Below, one piece after another: positions 8,178 through 16,932 of a stretch of 33,441 bases of DNA. The position numbers were made by a program, and so were the translations under genes. The notes under the pieces are model-generated. The model did not search any database. It saw nothing but the letters and a program-made list of their open reading frames with translations, and was not told where the DNA came from. Source of the DNA: an uncultured Ruminococcus sp. (GTDB taxonomy: Bacteria > Bacillota > Clostridia > Monoglobales > Monoglobaceae); assembly GCA_902760955.1 (NCBI GenBank), contig CACWIG010000015.1, positions 1 to 33,441 on the forward strand, given 5' to 3'. Numbering within the stretch: position 1 is the first letter of the stretch; every line of letters starts with the position of its first letter.

Positions 8178-8377
8178 TTATTCGTTTATGATGTATAAAT
8201 TTGACAGTTTGTTATGCATGTATACAGGAATTATAATACTTTGGTGAGGAATATTATAAGAAATTTATTATAAGTGTGATTTTTACCTTAGATGGTACAG
8301 ATTTAATCTAAAATCAGTGTGTGTTAAATAGAGACAATTTGTACTATTCAAGGTATTTTGTTGAGGAGAGTATAAAT
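8178..8377 (+). promoter_or_regulatory. Promoter and leader of the galactose mutarotase gene
   Basis: TTGTTA (8209-8214) and a consensus TATAAT (8232-8237) are 17 bp apart. A TTGACA at 8201 is too far from that -10 to be its partner. The leader is about 130 nt and AT-rich, ending in the ribosome site GAGGAGAG. I see no riboswitch. Confidence 0.5.
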
Positions 8378-9403
8378 ATGAGTATAAGTAAGAAAGTTTA
8401 TGGAGAATATGGCGGAAAGACTGTTTACGAGTTTGTTATTGATAATGGAAAGGGACTTTCTGCCCACATTTTAAATTATGGTGGCATAATAACAAAATTG
8501 ATATTTAATGGAACAGATGTTGTTCTCGGCAGAGATAGTCTTGAGGAATATCTCGATAATGACGGATACTTTGGTGCGTTGATAGGCAGAAATTCAAACA
8601 GAATTGAAAATTCAGAATTTGAATTAAACGGAAAAGTATATAAGCTTTACCCTAACGACGGAAGGAATAGTCTTCACGGCGGTAAAGTTGGATTTAATGC
8701 TAAAGTTTGGGATGCAGATGTTGCGGAGGGTGATGAACCATCACTTATGCTTACATTGGTAAGCCCAGATGGCGAAGAAGGATATCCGGGAAATTTAAAT
8801 ATCAAGGTTACGTATACTGTGACTTTAGACAATGCTTTAATCATTCATTATGAGGGCATTAGTGACAAAGACACGATATTTAATATGACAAATCATTCGT
8901 ATTTCAATCTTAACGGCCACAACAGCGGAACAATAGATAATCATAAGCTGTGGCTTGCAAGCAGTTTTTATACGCCAAATAGCGATGAATGTATGCCAAC
9001 GGGTGAGATCTTGTCTGTGAGTGGAACAGCGTTTGATTTCAGCACTGATAAAACATTGGGTGAGAGATTTAATTCAAACAACGAACAGATTGAGATGTTC
9101 GGCGGATTTGACCACAATATATGTCTTGATGGTCGCGGATACAGATATGCAGGAAAGCTGGTTGGTGACAAATCAGGAATTACAATGGAGATGTATACCG
9201 ATTGCAATGGAGTTCAGCTTTATACGGGCAACTGTATAAACGAGGATAGAGTTTGCAAAGAAGGTGCACGTTATCCAAAACATGGTGCCTTGTGTCTGGA
9301 AACGCAGACTTTTCCTAATTTCACTAAATATTCGCACTTTCCAAGCGGATTTATTAAAAAAGGAGAAAAATTTGAATCTGTAACGGAATATAAATTTAAA
9401 TAA
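8378..9403 (+). CDS. galM: Galactose mutarotase (aldose 1-epimerase)
   Basis: The 341-residue protein interconverts the alpha and beta anomers of galactose or glucose in the cytoplasm, feeding the Leloir pathway. Family landmarks are all present: GRNSNRI, NSLHGG, the catalytic histidine in NMTNHSYFNLNG, the FDHN motif and the catalytic glutamate in LCLETQTFPN. The start at 8378 is chosen because GAGGAGAG precedes it and MSISKKVYGEYGGKTVYEF is a normal family N-terminus. An upstream in-frame start at 8321 would add 19 residues with no ribosome site. It complements the GH36 enzyme: one releases galactose, the other equilibrates its anomers. Confidence 0.95.
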   Translation: MSISKKVYGEYGGKTVYEFVIDNGKGLSAHILNYGGIITKLIFNGTDVVLGRDSLEEYLDNDGYFGALIGRNSNRIENSEFELNGKVYKLYPNDGRNSLHGGKVGFNAKVWDADVAEGDEPSLMLTLVSPDGEEGYPGNLNIKVTYTVTLDNALIIHYEGISDKDTIFNMTNHSYFNLNGHNSGTIDNHKLWLASSFYTPNSDECMPTGEILSVSGTAFDFSTDKTLGERFNSNNEQIEMFGGFDHNICLDGRGYRYAGKLVGDKSGITMEMYTDCNGVQLYTGNCINEDRVCKEGARYPKHGALCLETQTFPNFTKYSHFPSGFIKKGEKFESVTEYKFK

Positions 9404-9638
9404 TAAACATAAAGTGGATAAAAAATTTATATTTATAAAGGTATACACACGATTTATTTAAAGGCGTCTCTTTCTTGATGAAGAATAAAGGATATGCTAT
9501 ATTGTACTCTAATGATGAAAAATGAGTAAATTTACAAGAAGTCATAGTCAAATCAAGATATGCCATATTTTATTCTGAAGAGAAATTCAGCAAAATATCC
9601 CAAGAAACGTATGAGGGTGAAAGATAATAAAACAAATA
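9404..9638. other. Intergenic stretch with two related degenerate segments
   Basis: No complete gene is present. Two related 40-bp segments begin with GATATGCTATATTGTACTCT (from about 9491) and GATATGCCATATTTTATTCT (from about 9558). In one frame they read GYAILYSNDEK and RYAIFYSEEKFSK, so they may be remains of a repeated peptide unit in a lost gene. A stop at 9618-9620 separates them from the pseudogene that follows. Confidence 0.35.
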
Positions 9639-11050
9639 GTGATTGAAAACAAAAACTTCAAGCTGTTAATCAGTGAAGATTGCAGAGGGCAGAGTTTGAT
9701 ACATAAAGCGACAGGTGAAGAATGTCTGTTTGCTGATAAAAAAATGCCGATATTTTCCGTTACGGAAAAAAGACCATATAATAACGAAATCAAGCTTGCT
9801 TACCCTAACAAGTGTACAACTTTTTATGCAAACAGAGTACGCAGAGAACAAGATCGTCTGATTATAGGATTCGAATTGGTTTTGTTTGAGGCGGTTGTTC
9901 AAATAAAGGAAAATGACGATTATATTGCCTTCGTTCTTGAGAAATTTATAGTTGAGCCAGAGCATTTTGAAGGGCTTATATTAGATACACCACCTGTTGA
10001 AGAATTCAGACTTTTACAGCTCCCAATAAAGAAAAGAACATCTTTTGGGCAGTGGCTCAATGTATGTTTTGATGGGAAAATTGCTGTGAATTTGCTTGCA
10101 GCATCTCCGTGCGAGCGAATTGACAGTGTAGAAGAGGATGAATATTACATTCTGACTGCGGACGCAGTAAGAGATATTAAACTAAAGGGTGCTGAGGCAG
10201 CGTTGATTGTGACGTAAAAAAGCAGGCTTTTAGACAGTATAGAAAAATTTGAAGGAGATTACAATTTGCCAAAAGGCGTGAAAAGCCGACGCTCCAAAGA
10301 GATAAATTCATCTATTTATTGGACGAGGGATATATCTCCGCAAAATGTGGAACAGCATATTTCGTATATGAAAAAATGCGGATTTACAAAGGCTCAAATC
10401 TTTTTTCCTGCGATATTTCAATCCGATGTGCAATATTCCGGCATAGTCGAGTATAAGATTAACAAAAATTTCCGAACGGAATTGAAGATTTAAAGAAAAT
10501 GCTTGACAGGCTTAAAGAAGAAGGTATTGCTCCAGGACTTCATATTCTTCATACTCATATTGGATTTCATACGCCGTATTTAACGCCGTCAGCCGACAGC
10601 CGTATCAACCTTACAAGGTTCTTTACCTTAGCTAAACCTTTACTCAAAACGGACGATAAAATTTATGTGGAAGAAAATCCCTGTGGTGCGGTTATGCACG
10701 AAAAATGCAGAGTGTTGAATTTCGGCGGAGAGCTGATACACTATGACGGATACACAACAGAGTGGCCATACTTTTTTTATGGATGTAAAAGGGGCTTTAA
10801 TGATACCGATGTTAAGGAATGTAGCAAAGGAACAATTGGCGGTATACTCGACATAAGCGAGTACGGTGCAGGAAGTGCATATATAAATCAAAATACAGTA
10901 TTGCAGGATGAAATAGACGGTCCACCGATTGTGTGCCAAACAGCAAACAAAAAGACAGTTTTGCCGTTATCCAAGAGAAGATATTTTTCGTCCGCTCTTC
11001 CTAAAGAGAAAATAAAGGAAATATTTGAAAATGCGATTTTAGAGCAGTAA
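9639..11050 (+). pseudogene. Broken glycoside-hydrolase-like gene with a nonsense codon and a frameshift
   Basis: Three reading-frame pieces form one former gene. Piece 1 (9639-10214) is a beta-rich domain. It is stopped by TAA at 10215-10217, but the same frame continues as LLDSIEKFEGDYNLPKGVKS into piece 2, which shows SSIYWTRDISPQNVEQHISYMKKCGF, a barrel-like start. At the run of five A's (10464-10468) the frame is lost. Adding one base there gives NKKFPNGIEDLKKMLDRLKE and runs straight into piece 3 (10499-11050). Piece 3 contains EEGIAPGLHIL, EENPCGAV and GCKRGF, as I remember from large uncharacterised (beta/alpha)8 hydrolase-like proteins. The C-terminus also looks short for that family. 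It starts at GTG or ATA with GAGGGTGAAAG upstream. I cannot assign a GH number. It lies beside alpha-galactosidase and mutarotase genes. Confidence 0.75.
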
Positions 11051-11097
11051 CGAATACATTCTGGGGACACATATCGGATTTTCCTTGAATTAATAAG

Positions 11098-11142
11098 TTC
11101 GGTGAAGTCCTCAACAGAATACAAAACAAACCTAAGAATAAG
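11098..11142 (+). pseudogene. Scrap of a cotJC-like 3' end
   Basis: Fifteen codons read FGEVLNRIQNKPKNK, against FGEALDRIQNKQSHK at the end of the cotJC relic near 1386-1430. At DNA level the stretch AGAATACAAAACAA is identical and TTCGGTGAAG is shared. Nothing upstream continues the catalase frame. It is best read as a second, much shorter remnant in the same orientation. The match is short, so confidence is moderate. Confidence 0.5.
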
Positions 11143-11168
11143 ACAATGTACCGAGGTATAGTAGATAA

Positions 11169-11210
11169 TAATCCCCCTTATATTGAGAAATTTCAGTATA
11201 AGGGGGATTA
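11169..11210. terminator. 14-bp perfect hairpin downstream of the pseudogene
   Basis: TAATCCCCCTTATA (11169-11182) is perfectly complementary to 11197-11210, with a 14-nt loop. There is no strong T run on either side, so termination is likely but not certain. The symmetrical stem could act in both directions. Confidence 0.5.
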
Positions 11211-11326
11211 AAAATTTAGCCTTCAACTGATTCTCCTTTCAATCTAAGTCGCTTTCTCATTGTTCCAATTTATTAAAGCCTCCGACCAAGTTATAAATTT
11301 ATCGCTGTTTCCGTAATATCACCTCT

Positions 11327-11367
11327 CAAGTATATGTAACATTTACATCCAAAAAGTGATAATACTA
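11327..11367. repeat. Dispersed 40-bp repeat, copy 1
   Basis: It contains ATATGTAACATTTACATC and CAAAAAGTGATAA. The second copy is at 33353-33395 in the same orientation. The two differ at a few positions and by a one-base indel. The nature of the repeat is unknown. Confidence 0.55.
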
Positions 11368-11433
11368 TTATACGTCGTACGAAATGTTTTGAATATTGAA
11401 AAATGAATACACATAAAAAATAAATATTTTGTA

Positions 11434-11462
11434 TTGCAAACATTAATCAGTTGTGGTACAAT
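11434..11462 (+). promoter_or_regulatory. Sigma-A promoter for the TPP riboswitch and thiC
   Basis: TTGCAA (11434-11439) and TACAAT (11457-11462) are 17 bp apart. Transcription would start near 11469, just before the riboswitch. Confidence 0.65.
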
Positions 11463-11471
11463 ATAGAAAGA

Positions 11472-11560
11472 ATATTGAGTGGGAGCTTGTGTCACAGGCT
11501 GAGAGGAAGGTGTAACCTTCGACCGAGAACCTGATTTGGATAATGCCAACGTAGGGATAT
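11472..11560 (+). ncRNA. TPP riboswitch (THI element)
   Basis: The conserved THI-box parts occur in order: GGGAGC, GGCTGAGAGG, a short variable hairpin, CGACCGAGAACCTGATTTGG, then ATAATGCCAACGTAGGGA. The flanking ATAT pairs close P1. It binds thiamine pyrophosphate and sits before an intrinsic terminator and thiC. High TPP should therefore end the transcript early. Confidence 0.97.
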
Positions 11561-11588
11561 CTGATATACAACTATCGGGATAACAAAT

Positions 11589-11624
11589 ACGGAAGCTGCC
11601 AAATCGGCAACTCCCGTTTTTTAT
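11589..11624 (+). terminator. Attenuator of the TPP riboswitch
   Basis: ACGGAAGCTGCC pairs with GGCAACTCCCGT with small mismatches, followed directly by a T run at about 11617-11622. It lies between the aptamer and thiC, so it is probably the expression platform. Confidence 0.8.
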
Positions 11625-11689
11625 TGCACAGCTTTAACAAGTTGTAATAAATTATTTAAAAAATATATTACTGAAAGGGAATGCATACA

Positions 11690-12994
11690 ATGGGAAGTTA
11701 TACAACACAAATGGATGCCGCAAGACAGGGCATCATTACAAAAGAAATGGAAGCAGTAGCGAAAAAGGAATTCAGAACACCTGAGGAGATACGCGAGCTT
11801 GTTGCAAAAGGTCAGGTCGCTATCTGTGCAAATAAACTGCACAAGTGCATTGAGCCTAACGGAGTGGGGTCAATGCTCCGCACAAAGATTAATGTAAATT
11901 TAGGTGTATCAAAGGATTGCAAAGATTATAATGTAGAGATGGAAAAGGTTATGGCGGCGGTCGATATGGGAGCCGAGGCGATTATGGACTTGTCCTCTCA
12001 CGGCAATACACAGCCTTTCAGACAAAAGCTGACAAGCGAATGTCCTGCTATGATTGGTACTGTTCCTGTTTATGATAGTGTAATTCATTATCAGAGAGAT
12101 TTGGATACACTTACCGCAAAGGACTTTATTGACGTTGTAAGGCTTCACGCACAGGATGGCGTTGACTTTGTAACTCTCCATTGCGGAATTACAAGAAAGA
12201 CAATAGAACAAATTAAAAAGCACAAAAGAAAAATGAATATAGTATCTCGCGGGGGTTCTCTTGTGTTTGCGTGGATGAGTATGACAGGAGAAGAAAATCC
12301 GTTTTATGAATACTATGATGAGATACTTGACATTTGCCGTGAATACGATGTAACAATCTCTCTCGGTGATGCCTGCCGTCCCGGCTGTCTTGCAGACGGA
12401 AGTGATGTGTGTCAGATTGAAGAGCTTGTAAGACTCGGTGAGCTTACAAAAAGGGCTTGGGAAAAGGACGTTCAGGTTATGGTAGAAGGCCCTGGACATA
12501 TGCCCTTAGACCAGATTGAAGCAAATATGAAGCTGCAGCAGACAATTTGTATGGGTGCACCGTTTTATGTATTAGGACCTATCGTAACAGATATTGCTCC
12601 TGGATACGACCATATCACATCTGCTATCGGCGGTGCGGTTGCCGCCTCTGCAGGTGCGGCTTTCTTGTGCTATGTTACGCCTGCCGAGCATTTGGCTCTT
12701 CCGAATGTTGACGATGTAAAACAGGGAATTATCGCATCGAAGATTGCGGCTCACGCGGCGGACATTGCCAAAAAAGTTCCTCACGCAAGAGATATTGATG
12801 ATGCTATGGCAGATGCAAGGCGAACATTTGATTGGGAAAAGCAATGGGAGTGTTCAATAGACCCTGAAACTGCAAAGAAAATCAGAGACGACAGAAAGCC
12901 TGAAATCGAGGAAAGCTGTTCAATGTGCGGCAAGTTCTGTGCTGTCAGAAGTATGAATAAGGCTTTAAACGGAGAACATATTGATATTTTATAG
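11690..12994 (+). CDS. thiC: Phosphomethylpyrimidine synthase ThiC
   Basis: ThiC is a radical SAM enzyme that converts aminoimidazole ribotide into HMP phosphate, the pyrimidine half of thiamine. The protein is 434 residues, the short bacterial form. It shows [14 protein letters not shown]-like [17 protein letters not shown] and VEGPGHMP. The C-terminal cluster motif is [11 protein letters not shown] (C-x2-C-x4-C), which holds the 4Fe-4S cluster. The ATG at 11690 is chosen because AGGGA lies 8 nt before it. The upstream ATG at 11681 sits almost on the ribosome site. It is a stand-alone transcript under the TPP riboswitch; no other thiamine gene is in the window. Confidence 0.97.
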   Translation: MGSYTTQMDAARQGIITKEMEAVAKKEFRTPEEIRELVAKGQVAICANKLHKCIEPNGVGSMLRTKINVNLGVSKDCKDYNVEMEKVMAAVDMGAEAIMDLSSHGNTQPFRQKLTSECPAMIGTVPVYDSVIHYQRDLDTLTAKDFIDVVRLHAQDGVDFVTLHCGITRKTIEQIKKHKRKMNIVSRGGSLVFAWMSMTGEENPFYEYYDEILDICREYDVTISLGDACRPGCLADGSDVCQIEELVRLGELTKRAWEKDVQVMVEGPGHMPLDQIEANMKLQQTICMGAPFYVLGPIVTDIAPGYDHITSAIGGAVAASAGAAFLCYVTPAEHLALPNVDDVKQGIIASKIAAHAADIAKKVPHARDIDDAMADARRTFDWEKQWECSIDPETAKKIRDDRKPEIEESCSMCGKFCAVRSMNKALNGEHIDIL

Positions 12995-13086
12995 TTTTTG
13001 ATAAAAAGATATTGAAAAGTTTTCAAAATATTTTATTATAAGACATAAAACACCTATGTTCCTTTACATATGGTGGGAATTATAAG

Positions 13087-13165
13087 TCCGAAATAATTTT
13101 AGTGAAAGATTGCCCCTCACCCATACAGTTGCCAAGCACAACTGCAATGAAGAAATTATTTCGGA
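13087..13165. repeat. Palindromic intergenic repeat, copy 1 (79 bp)
   Basis: The ends are inverted copies of each other: TCCGAAATAATTTTAGTGAA on the left and AAATTATTTCGGA on the right. Inside, CAGTTG and CAACTG form a second hairpin. The same ends and several inner blocks (TTGCCC, CCCATA, AACTGCA) recur at 25421-25521. It resembles a small non-autonomous inverted-repeat element. Confidence 0.7.
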
Positions 13166-13221
13166 TATTCCACATCTGTATTAGTTGTAGCCCTCTTTAC
13201 GTAAAGAGAGTCAATTGTGCG

Positions 13222-13266
13222 AAACCCCACAAACACAACTCGTTTGAGTAATGTTTGTGGGGTTTT
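13222..13266 (+). terminator. Intrinsic terminator after thiC
   Basis: AAACCCCACAAAC (13222-13234) is perfectly complementary to GTTTGTGGGGTTT (13253-13265), and T's follow. It ends the thiC transcript, 230 bp after the stop. Confidence 0.85.
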
Positions 13267-13301
13267 ATGTATTTTGGCGTAGTCATTTGTCTAATGAATT
13301 A

Positions 13302-13330
13302 TTGACATATAATACGACTTGTGCTATTAT
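13302..13330 (+). promoter_or_regulatory. Sigma-A promoter for the sulfite reductase fusion operon
   Basis: Consensus TTGACA (13302-13307) and TATTAT (13325-13330) are 17 bp apart. It should drive the fusion gene and the three coupled transporter genes. The leader is about 65 nt. Confidence 0.75.
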
Positions 13331-13402
13331 GAAAATGGTTTACATCATATGTTGTTTATTGATATTTTATTGCAATTTTAAATATAAAGTGAGGTAATTA
13401 TT

Positions 13403-15973
13403 ATGAAAGTAGTAGTTATTGGCGGTGTTGCGGCGGGTACAAAGGCTGCGGCAAAAATCAAACGTGAAGACCGTTCGGCACAGGTTGATATTTACACAAA
13501 GAGCAGTGATATTTCATATGCAGGTTGCGGTCTGCCTTATTATGTGGGTGGCGATATAGAAACACGTGACGAGCTTATTGTAAACACTCCCGAAAAATTT
13601 GCCTCACTGACAGGTGCGTCGGTTCACATCGGTCAAGAAGCAACGGAGGTTGATCCAAAAGCAAAAACAGTTGTTTTTAAGAATGCATTTGACGGCACAC
13701 AAAAGACAGTTGAATACGATAAATTGATAATTGCAAGCGGTGCTTCTCCGATTATTCCCAATATAGACGGAGTAAAGCTTGAAGGCGTATTTGCAGTCCG
13801 CACACCTGATGACGCCATTGCAATGCGTAATTATATAGAAAAGAATAACTGCAAAAAGGCGATTGTTGTGGGTGCAGGCTTTATCGGTATGGAAATGGCT
13901 GAAAATCTTATGGCACAAAATTTGTCGGTAACAGTCGTTGATATGGAACATCAGATACTTCCCAATATTCTTGACTCTGAGATGGCAGGATATGCTGCGA
14001 GAAATCTTCGTAAGCTGGGTATGAAAATTATGACGGGAACAACTGTTTCTGCCATAAAGGGCGAAAATTCAGTAACGGGACTTTTGACAAGCTCGGGCGA
14101 ACTTCAGGCAGATATTGTTGTATTGAGTATAGGTATCCGTCCTTCAACCGATTTCGTTGCAAATACGGGAATTGAGATGATTAAAGGTGCCATTGTCGTT
14201 GACGAATATCAGAAGTCAACCATTGACGATATATATGCAGCAGGGGATTGTGCCATTGTTAAAAATCGCATAACAGGTAAGCCTCAATGGTCTGCTATGG
14301 GTTCAACTGCAAATATTACAGCACGTTGCCTTGCAAAGACACTTACGGGAACAACAACTTCTTACGGTGGTTGCCTTGGGACAGGTGTTGTCAAGCTGTC
14401 ACAAAACTTAGGTGCAGGACGTACGGGATTTTCCGAAGAACAGGCAATACAGGCAGGCTATAATGTTGAAACAGTTGTATGTGTCAGTGACGACAAGGCA
14501 CACTACTATCCTGACTCGTCTGTGTTTGTAACAAAACTCATTGCGGACAAAAATACTGAAAAGCTCTTGGGTATGCAGGTTATTGGTGGCGGAGCGGTTG
14601 ACAAAATGACTGATATTGCAGTTGTCGGAATTTCTGCAGGACTTAAGGTTGGTGATTTTGATACAATGGATATGGCGTATGCACCGCCGTTTTCTACTGC
14701 AATTCACCCATTTGTTCAGGCTTGTTACGTGCTTCAGAATAAGATGAGCGGAGCTTTTGAAACATTTACACCTGCTGAATACCTTGCAGGAAAAGCAAAA
14801 GGCTATCGTGTTATAGATGTACAGCCTGAGGCTAAAATCTTCGGTGCAACCTGGGTTAACTTAGGTCAGGTTAATGGCGAGATTGACGGCATAGGCAAGG
14901 ATGAAAAACTGCTTTTGGTCTGCACAAGAGGTAAAAGAGGTTACTTCCTTCAGAACCGCTTGAAGCACTATGGCTACACCAATACAAAAGTTTTGGAGGG
15001 CGGTGAGTTCTTCAATATTGTAAAGGTTGAAAACCCTGTGGGAGCTTTATCTCCTGCGGAGATTAAGAGGGTTAAAGGGCTTGGCTGTCTACAGGACAAG
15101 CGTTACGGAGACGTGTTCAATGTCAGAGTAATCACCAAAAACGGAAAGATTACTGCGGCTGAACAACGTACTATTGCACAGGCGGCTGAAAAGTTCGGAA
15201 GCGGCGAGGTTACTATGACTTCGCGACTCACCTTAGAAATTCAGGGTGTTCATTATTCAAATATCGAAGATGCTATTGCATACCTTAACGAAAACGGCTT
15301 GATTACAGGCGGTACGGGTTCTCTTGTTCGCCCTGTTGTTTCTTGTAAGGGTACAACCTGCCAATACGGACTTATTGACACATTTGGATTGAGTGAAAAG
15401 ATACACAATAGATTTTATCTCGGTTATCACGATGTTACACTGCCTCATAAGTTTAAAATAGCAGTTGGTGGATGTCCTAACAACTGTGTAAAACCTGACC
15501 TCAACGACTTGGGAATTGTAGGTCAGCGTGTACCGCTTTTAGACGTTGAAAAGTGCAGAGGCTGTAAAAAGTGTCAGGTTGAGAACAACTGTCCGATAAA
15601 AGCCGCAAAGATTGAAGACGGCAAAATTGTAATAGGTGCTGATTGCAACAACTGCGGACGTTGTAAGGATAAATGTCCCTTTGGTGCTATTCCCGAATAC
15701 ACAAACGGATATAAGGTATATATTGGCGGCAGATGGGGCAAGAAGTATGCAAACGGCAGACCGCTTGAGAAGGTATTTACATCAGAGGAAGAGGTTATGG
15801 ACATTGTCGAAAGTGCAATTCTTTTATTCCGCGACGAAGGTATATCAGGCGAGCGATTTGCGGATACAATTAAGCGTTTGGGCTTTGAATATGTGCAGGA
15901 CAAGCTGTTAAATAATAAAATCGATAAGTCTGCTATTCTCAACAAAACAGTAAAAGGCGGTGCAACTTGTTAA
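13403..15973 (+). CDS. FAD/NAD disulfide reductase - rhodanese - sirohaem sulfite reductase - ferredoxin fusion
   Basis: One 856-residue polypeptide carries four modules. Residues 1-450 are a CoA-disulfide reductase/NADH oxidase-type flavoprotein: GGVAAGTKAAAK binds FAD, and C42 in YAGCGLPYY is the redox cysteine. Residues 455-545 are a rhodanese domain with active-site loop CTRGKR (C507). Residues 560-715 are a sulfite/nitrite reductase half with C648-x4-C653 and C691-x3-C695, which should hold the coupled 4Fe-4S and sirohaem. The first spacing is one shorter than the usual x5. Residues 716-775 hold two 4Fe-4S ferredoxin motifs (CRGCKKC...CP and CNNCGRCKDKCP). A plausible flow is NAD(P)H to FAD to Fe-S to sirohaem, reducing sulfite or a persulfide to sulfide; this is inferred. 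It has GTGAGG before ATG, and its stop overlaps the next start (TAATG). Confidence 0.85.
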   Translation: MKVVVIGGVAAGTKAAAKIKREDRSAQVDIYTKSSDISYAGCGLPYYVGGDIETRDELIVNTPEKFASLTGASVHIGQEATEVDPKAKTVVFKNAFDGTQKTVEYDKLIIASGASPIIPNIDGVKLEGVFAVRTPDDAIAMRNYIEKNNCKKAIVVGAGFIGMEMAENLMAQNLSVTVVDMEHQILPNILDSEMAGYAARNLRKLGMKIMTGTTVSAIKGENSVTGLLTSSGELQADIVVLSIGIRPSTDFVANTGIEMIKGAIVVDEYQKSTIDDIYAAGDCAIVKNRITGKPQWSAMGSTANITARCLAKTLTGTTTSYGGCLGTGVVKLSQNLGAGRTGFSEEQAIQAGYNVETVVCVSDDKAHYYPDSSVFVTKLIADKNTEKLLGMQVIGGGAVDKMTDIAVVGISAGLKVGDFDTMDMAYAPPFSTAIHPFVQACYVLQNKMSGAFETFTPAEYLAGKAKGYRVIDVQPEAKIFGATWVNLGQVNGEIDGIGKDEKLLLVCTRGKRGYFLQNRLKHYGYTNTKVLEGGEFFNIVKVENPVGALSPAEIKRVKGLGCLQDKRYGDVFNVRVITKNGKITAAEQRTIAQAAEKFGSGEVTMTSRLTLEIQGVHYSNIEDAIAYLNENGLITGGTGSLVRPVVSCKGTTCQYGLIDTFGLSEKIHNRFYLGYHDVTLPHKFKIAVGGCPNNCVKPDLNDLGIVGQRVPLLDVEKCRGCKKCQVENNCPIKAAKIEDGKIVIGADCNNCGRCKDKCPFGAIPEYTNGYKVYIGGRWGKKYANGRPLEKVFTSEEEVMDIVESAILLFRDEGISGERFADTIKRLGFEYVQDKLLNNKIDKSAILNKTVKGGATC

Positions 15974-16932
15974 TGAAACTAATAAGACAATTAACTGCAT
16001 TGGTTATGGCTATGACGCTCTTAACTTTTTGCGGATGTACTTCAAATAATCAAAAGGATATTACAACGGCTGAAAATGCTGATACGATAACTTTTACCGA
16101 TGATTTGGAAAGGGAAGTTACTGTAAGCAAAAGTCCGCAAAATGTTGCGGCACTTATCGGAAGTTTTGCAGATGTGTGGATTCTTGCAGGAGGCAGTATA
16201 TGTGCCGCACCCGAAGATGCGTGGAGTGACTTTGGGCTTGAACTTGGCGACGCGGTAAACCTTGGCGGAGCACATTCTCCGTCATTGGAACAGTTGCTTT
16301 CGGCAGAACCTGATTTTGTTATAGCAAGTGCATCTACTGCGGCTGATGTGGATATGAAGGACGTTCTTGAAAACGCAGGAATTGCCGTTGCATATTTTGA
16401 TGTTGATTGCTTTGAAGATTACCTTAATATGCTGAATGTTTGTACGGATATAACGGGCAGAAAAGATTTATATGAACAAAACGGCTTAAATATTCAAAAG
16501 AAGATTGATAATATCAGGGAAAATATGAATAATAAAAATGTTCCCGAAAAAAAGAAGACCGTTCTTATGCTGAGAGCCGCTTCGGGCTTTGTCAAAGCAA
16601 AGGGCAGTAAGGGGACAATTTTAGGTGAGATGCTTTCTGATATGGGGTGTATCAATATCGCAGACAGCGATAAGAGTCTGCTTGAAAATTTAAGTATAGA
16701 GAGTATCGTAAATGCTAATCCCTATCATATTTTTGTTGTAACAATGGGTGATGATACGGAGGCGGCAAAGGGAAGTCTGTCCAGAATGATGGAGGAAAAC
16801 CCTGCTTGGAATGACCTTGATGCAGTAAAAGAAAACAGAATGCATTTTATGGATAAAAAGCTGTTTAATCTGAAACCAAATGCACGATGGGCGGATGCGT
16901 ATGAACAACTTTATGAAATCTTGCAAAAATAA
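15973..16932 (+). CDS. ABC importer substrate-binding lipoprotein (FecB/BtuF type)
   Basis: The protein has 319 residues with a lipoprotein signal: a short basic start, a hydrophobic stretch and the lipobox FCGC with C22 as lipidation site. The mature part has the two-lobed fold of class III binding proteins: ITFTDDLEREVTV at the front, EPDFVIASAS in the middle and a DMGCINIADS region near the back. Members bind iron-siderophores, haem, cobalamin or related cofactors. The ligand cannot be told from the sequence. It starts inside the stop of the sulfite reductase fusion (TAATG), so it is translationally coupled. The coupling suggests uptake of iron or a tetrapyrrole for that enzyme, which is inference. 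Confidence 0.88.
   Translation: MKLIRQLTALVMAMTLLTFCGCTSNNQKDITTAENADTITFTDDLEREVTVSKSPQNVAALIGSFADVWILAGGSICAAPEDAWSDFGLELGDAVNLGGAHSPSLEQLLSAEPDFVIASASTAADVDMKDVLENAGIAVAYFDVDCFEDYLNMLNVCTDITGRKDLYEQNGLNIQKKIDNIRENMNNKNVPEKKKTVLMLRAASGFVKAKGSKGTILGEMLSDMGCINIADSDKSLLENLSIESIVNANPYHIFVVTMGDDTEAAKGSLSRMMEENPAWNDLDAVKENRMHFMDKKLFNLKPNARWADAYEQLYEILQK

Larger units (their letters stand above)
11143..11430. other. Intergenic stretch: hairpin, repeat half and a short coding-like relic
   Basis: No intact gene is present. A large hairpin sits at 11169-11210. On the minus strand 11244-11318 reads YGNSDKFITWSEALINWNNE then KAT and a stop. It looks protein-like but has no start codon and I do not recognise it. 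At about 11327-11367 lies a roughly 40-bp sequence found again at the right end of the window. Confidence 0.35.
12995..13402. other. Intergenic region between thiC and the sulfite reductase fusion
   Basis: No gene is present. From left to right it holds a 79-bp palindromic repeat (13087-13165), a 16-bp perfect palindrome CTCTTTACGTAAAGAG (13193-13208), a strong terminator (13222-13266) and a sigma-A promoter (13302-13330). Each is listed separately or described here. Confidence 0.6.

Noticed and set aside
10888-11226. A minus-strand ORF of 112 codons opposite the pseudogene
   Set aside because: A TTG with AAAGGAG exists, but the frame runs through a perfect hairpin and antisense to former coding sequence, and the composition does not look like protein.
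11909-12499. A 196-codon open frame antisense to thiC
   Set aside because: It has no ribosome site and lies wholly opposite a strongly conserved gene; it is a shadow frame.
13193-13208. Perfect 16-bp palindrome CTCTTTACGTAAAGAG as an operator
   Set aside because: It lies upstream of the thiC terminator and about 110 bp before the next promoter, with no other copy seen. I keep it as a note within the intergenic entry.
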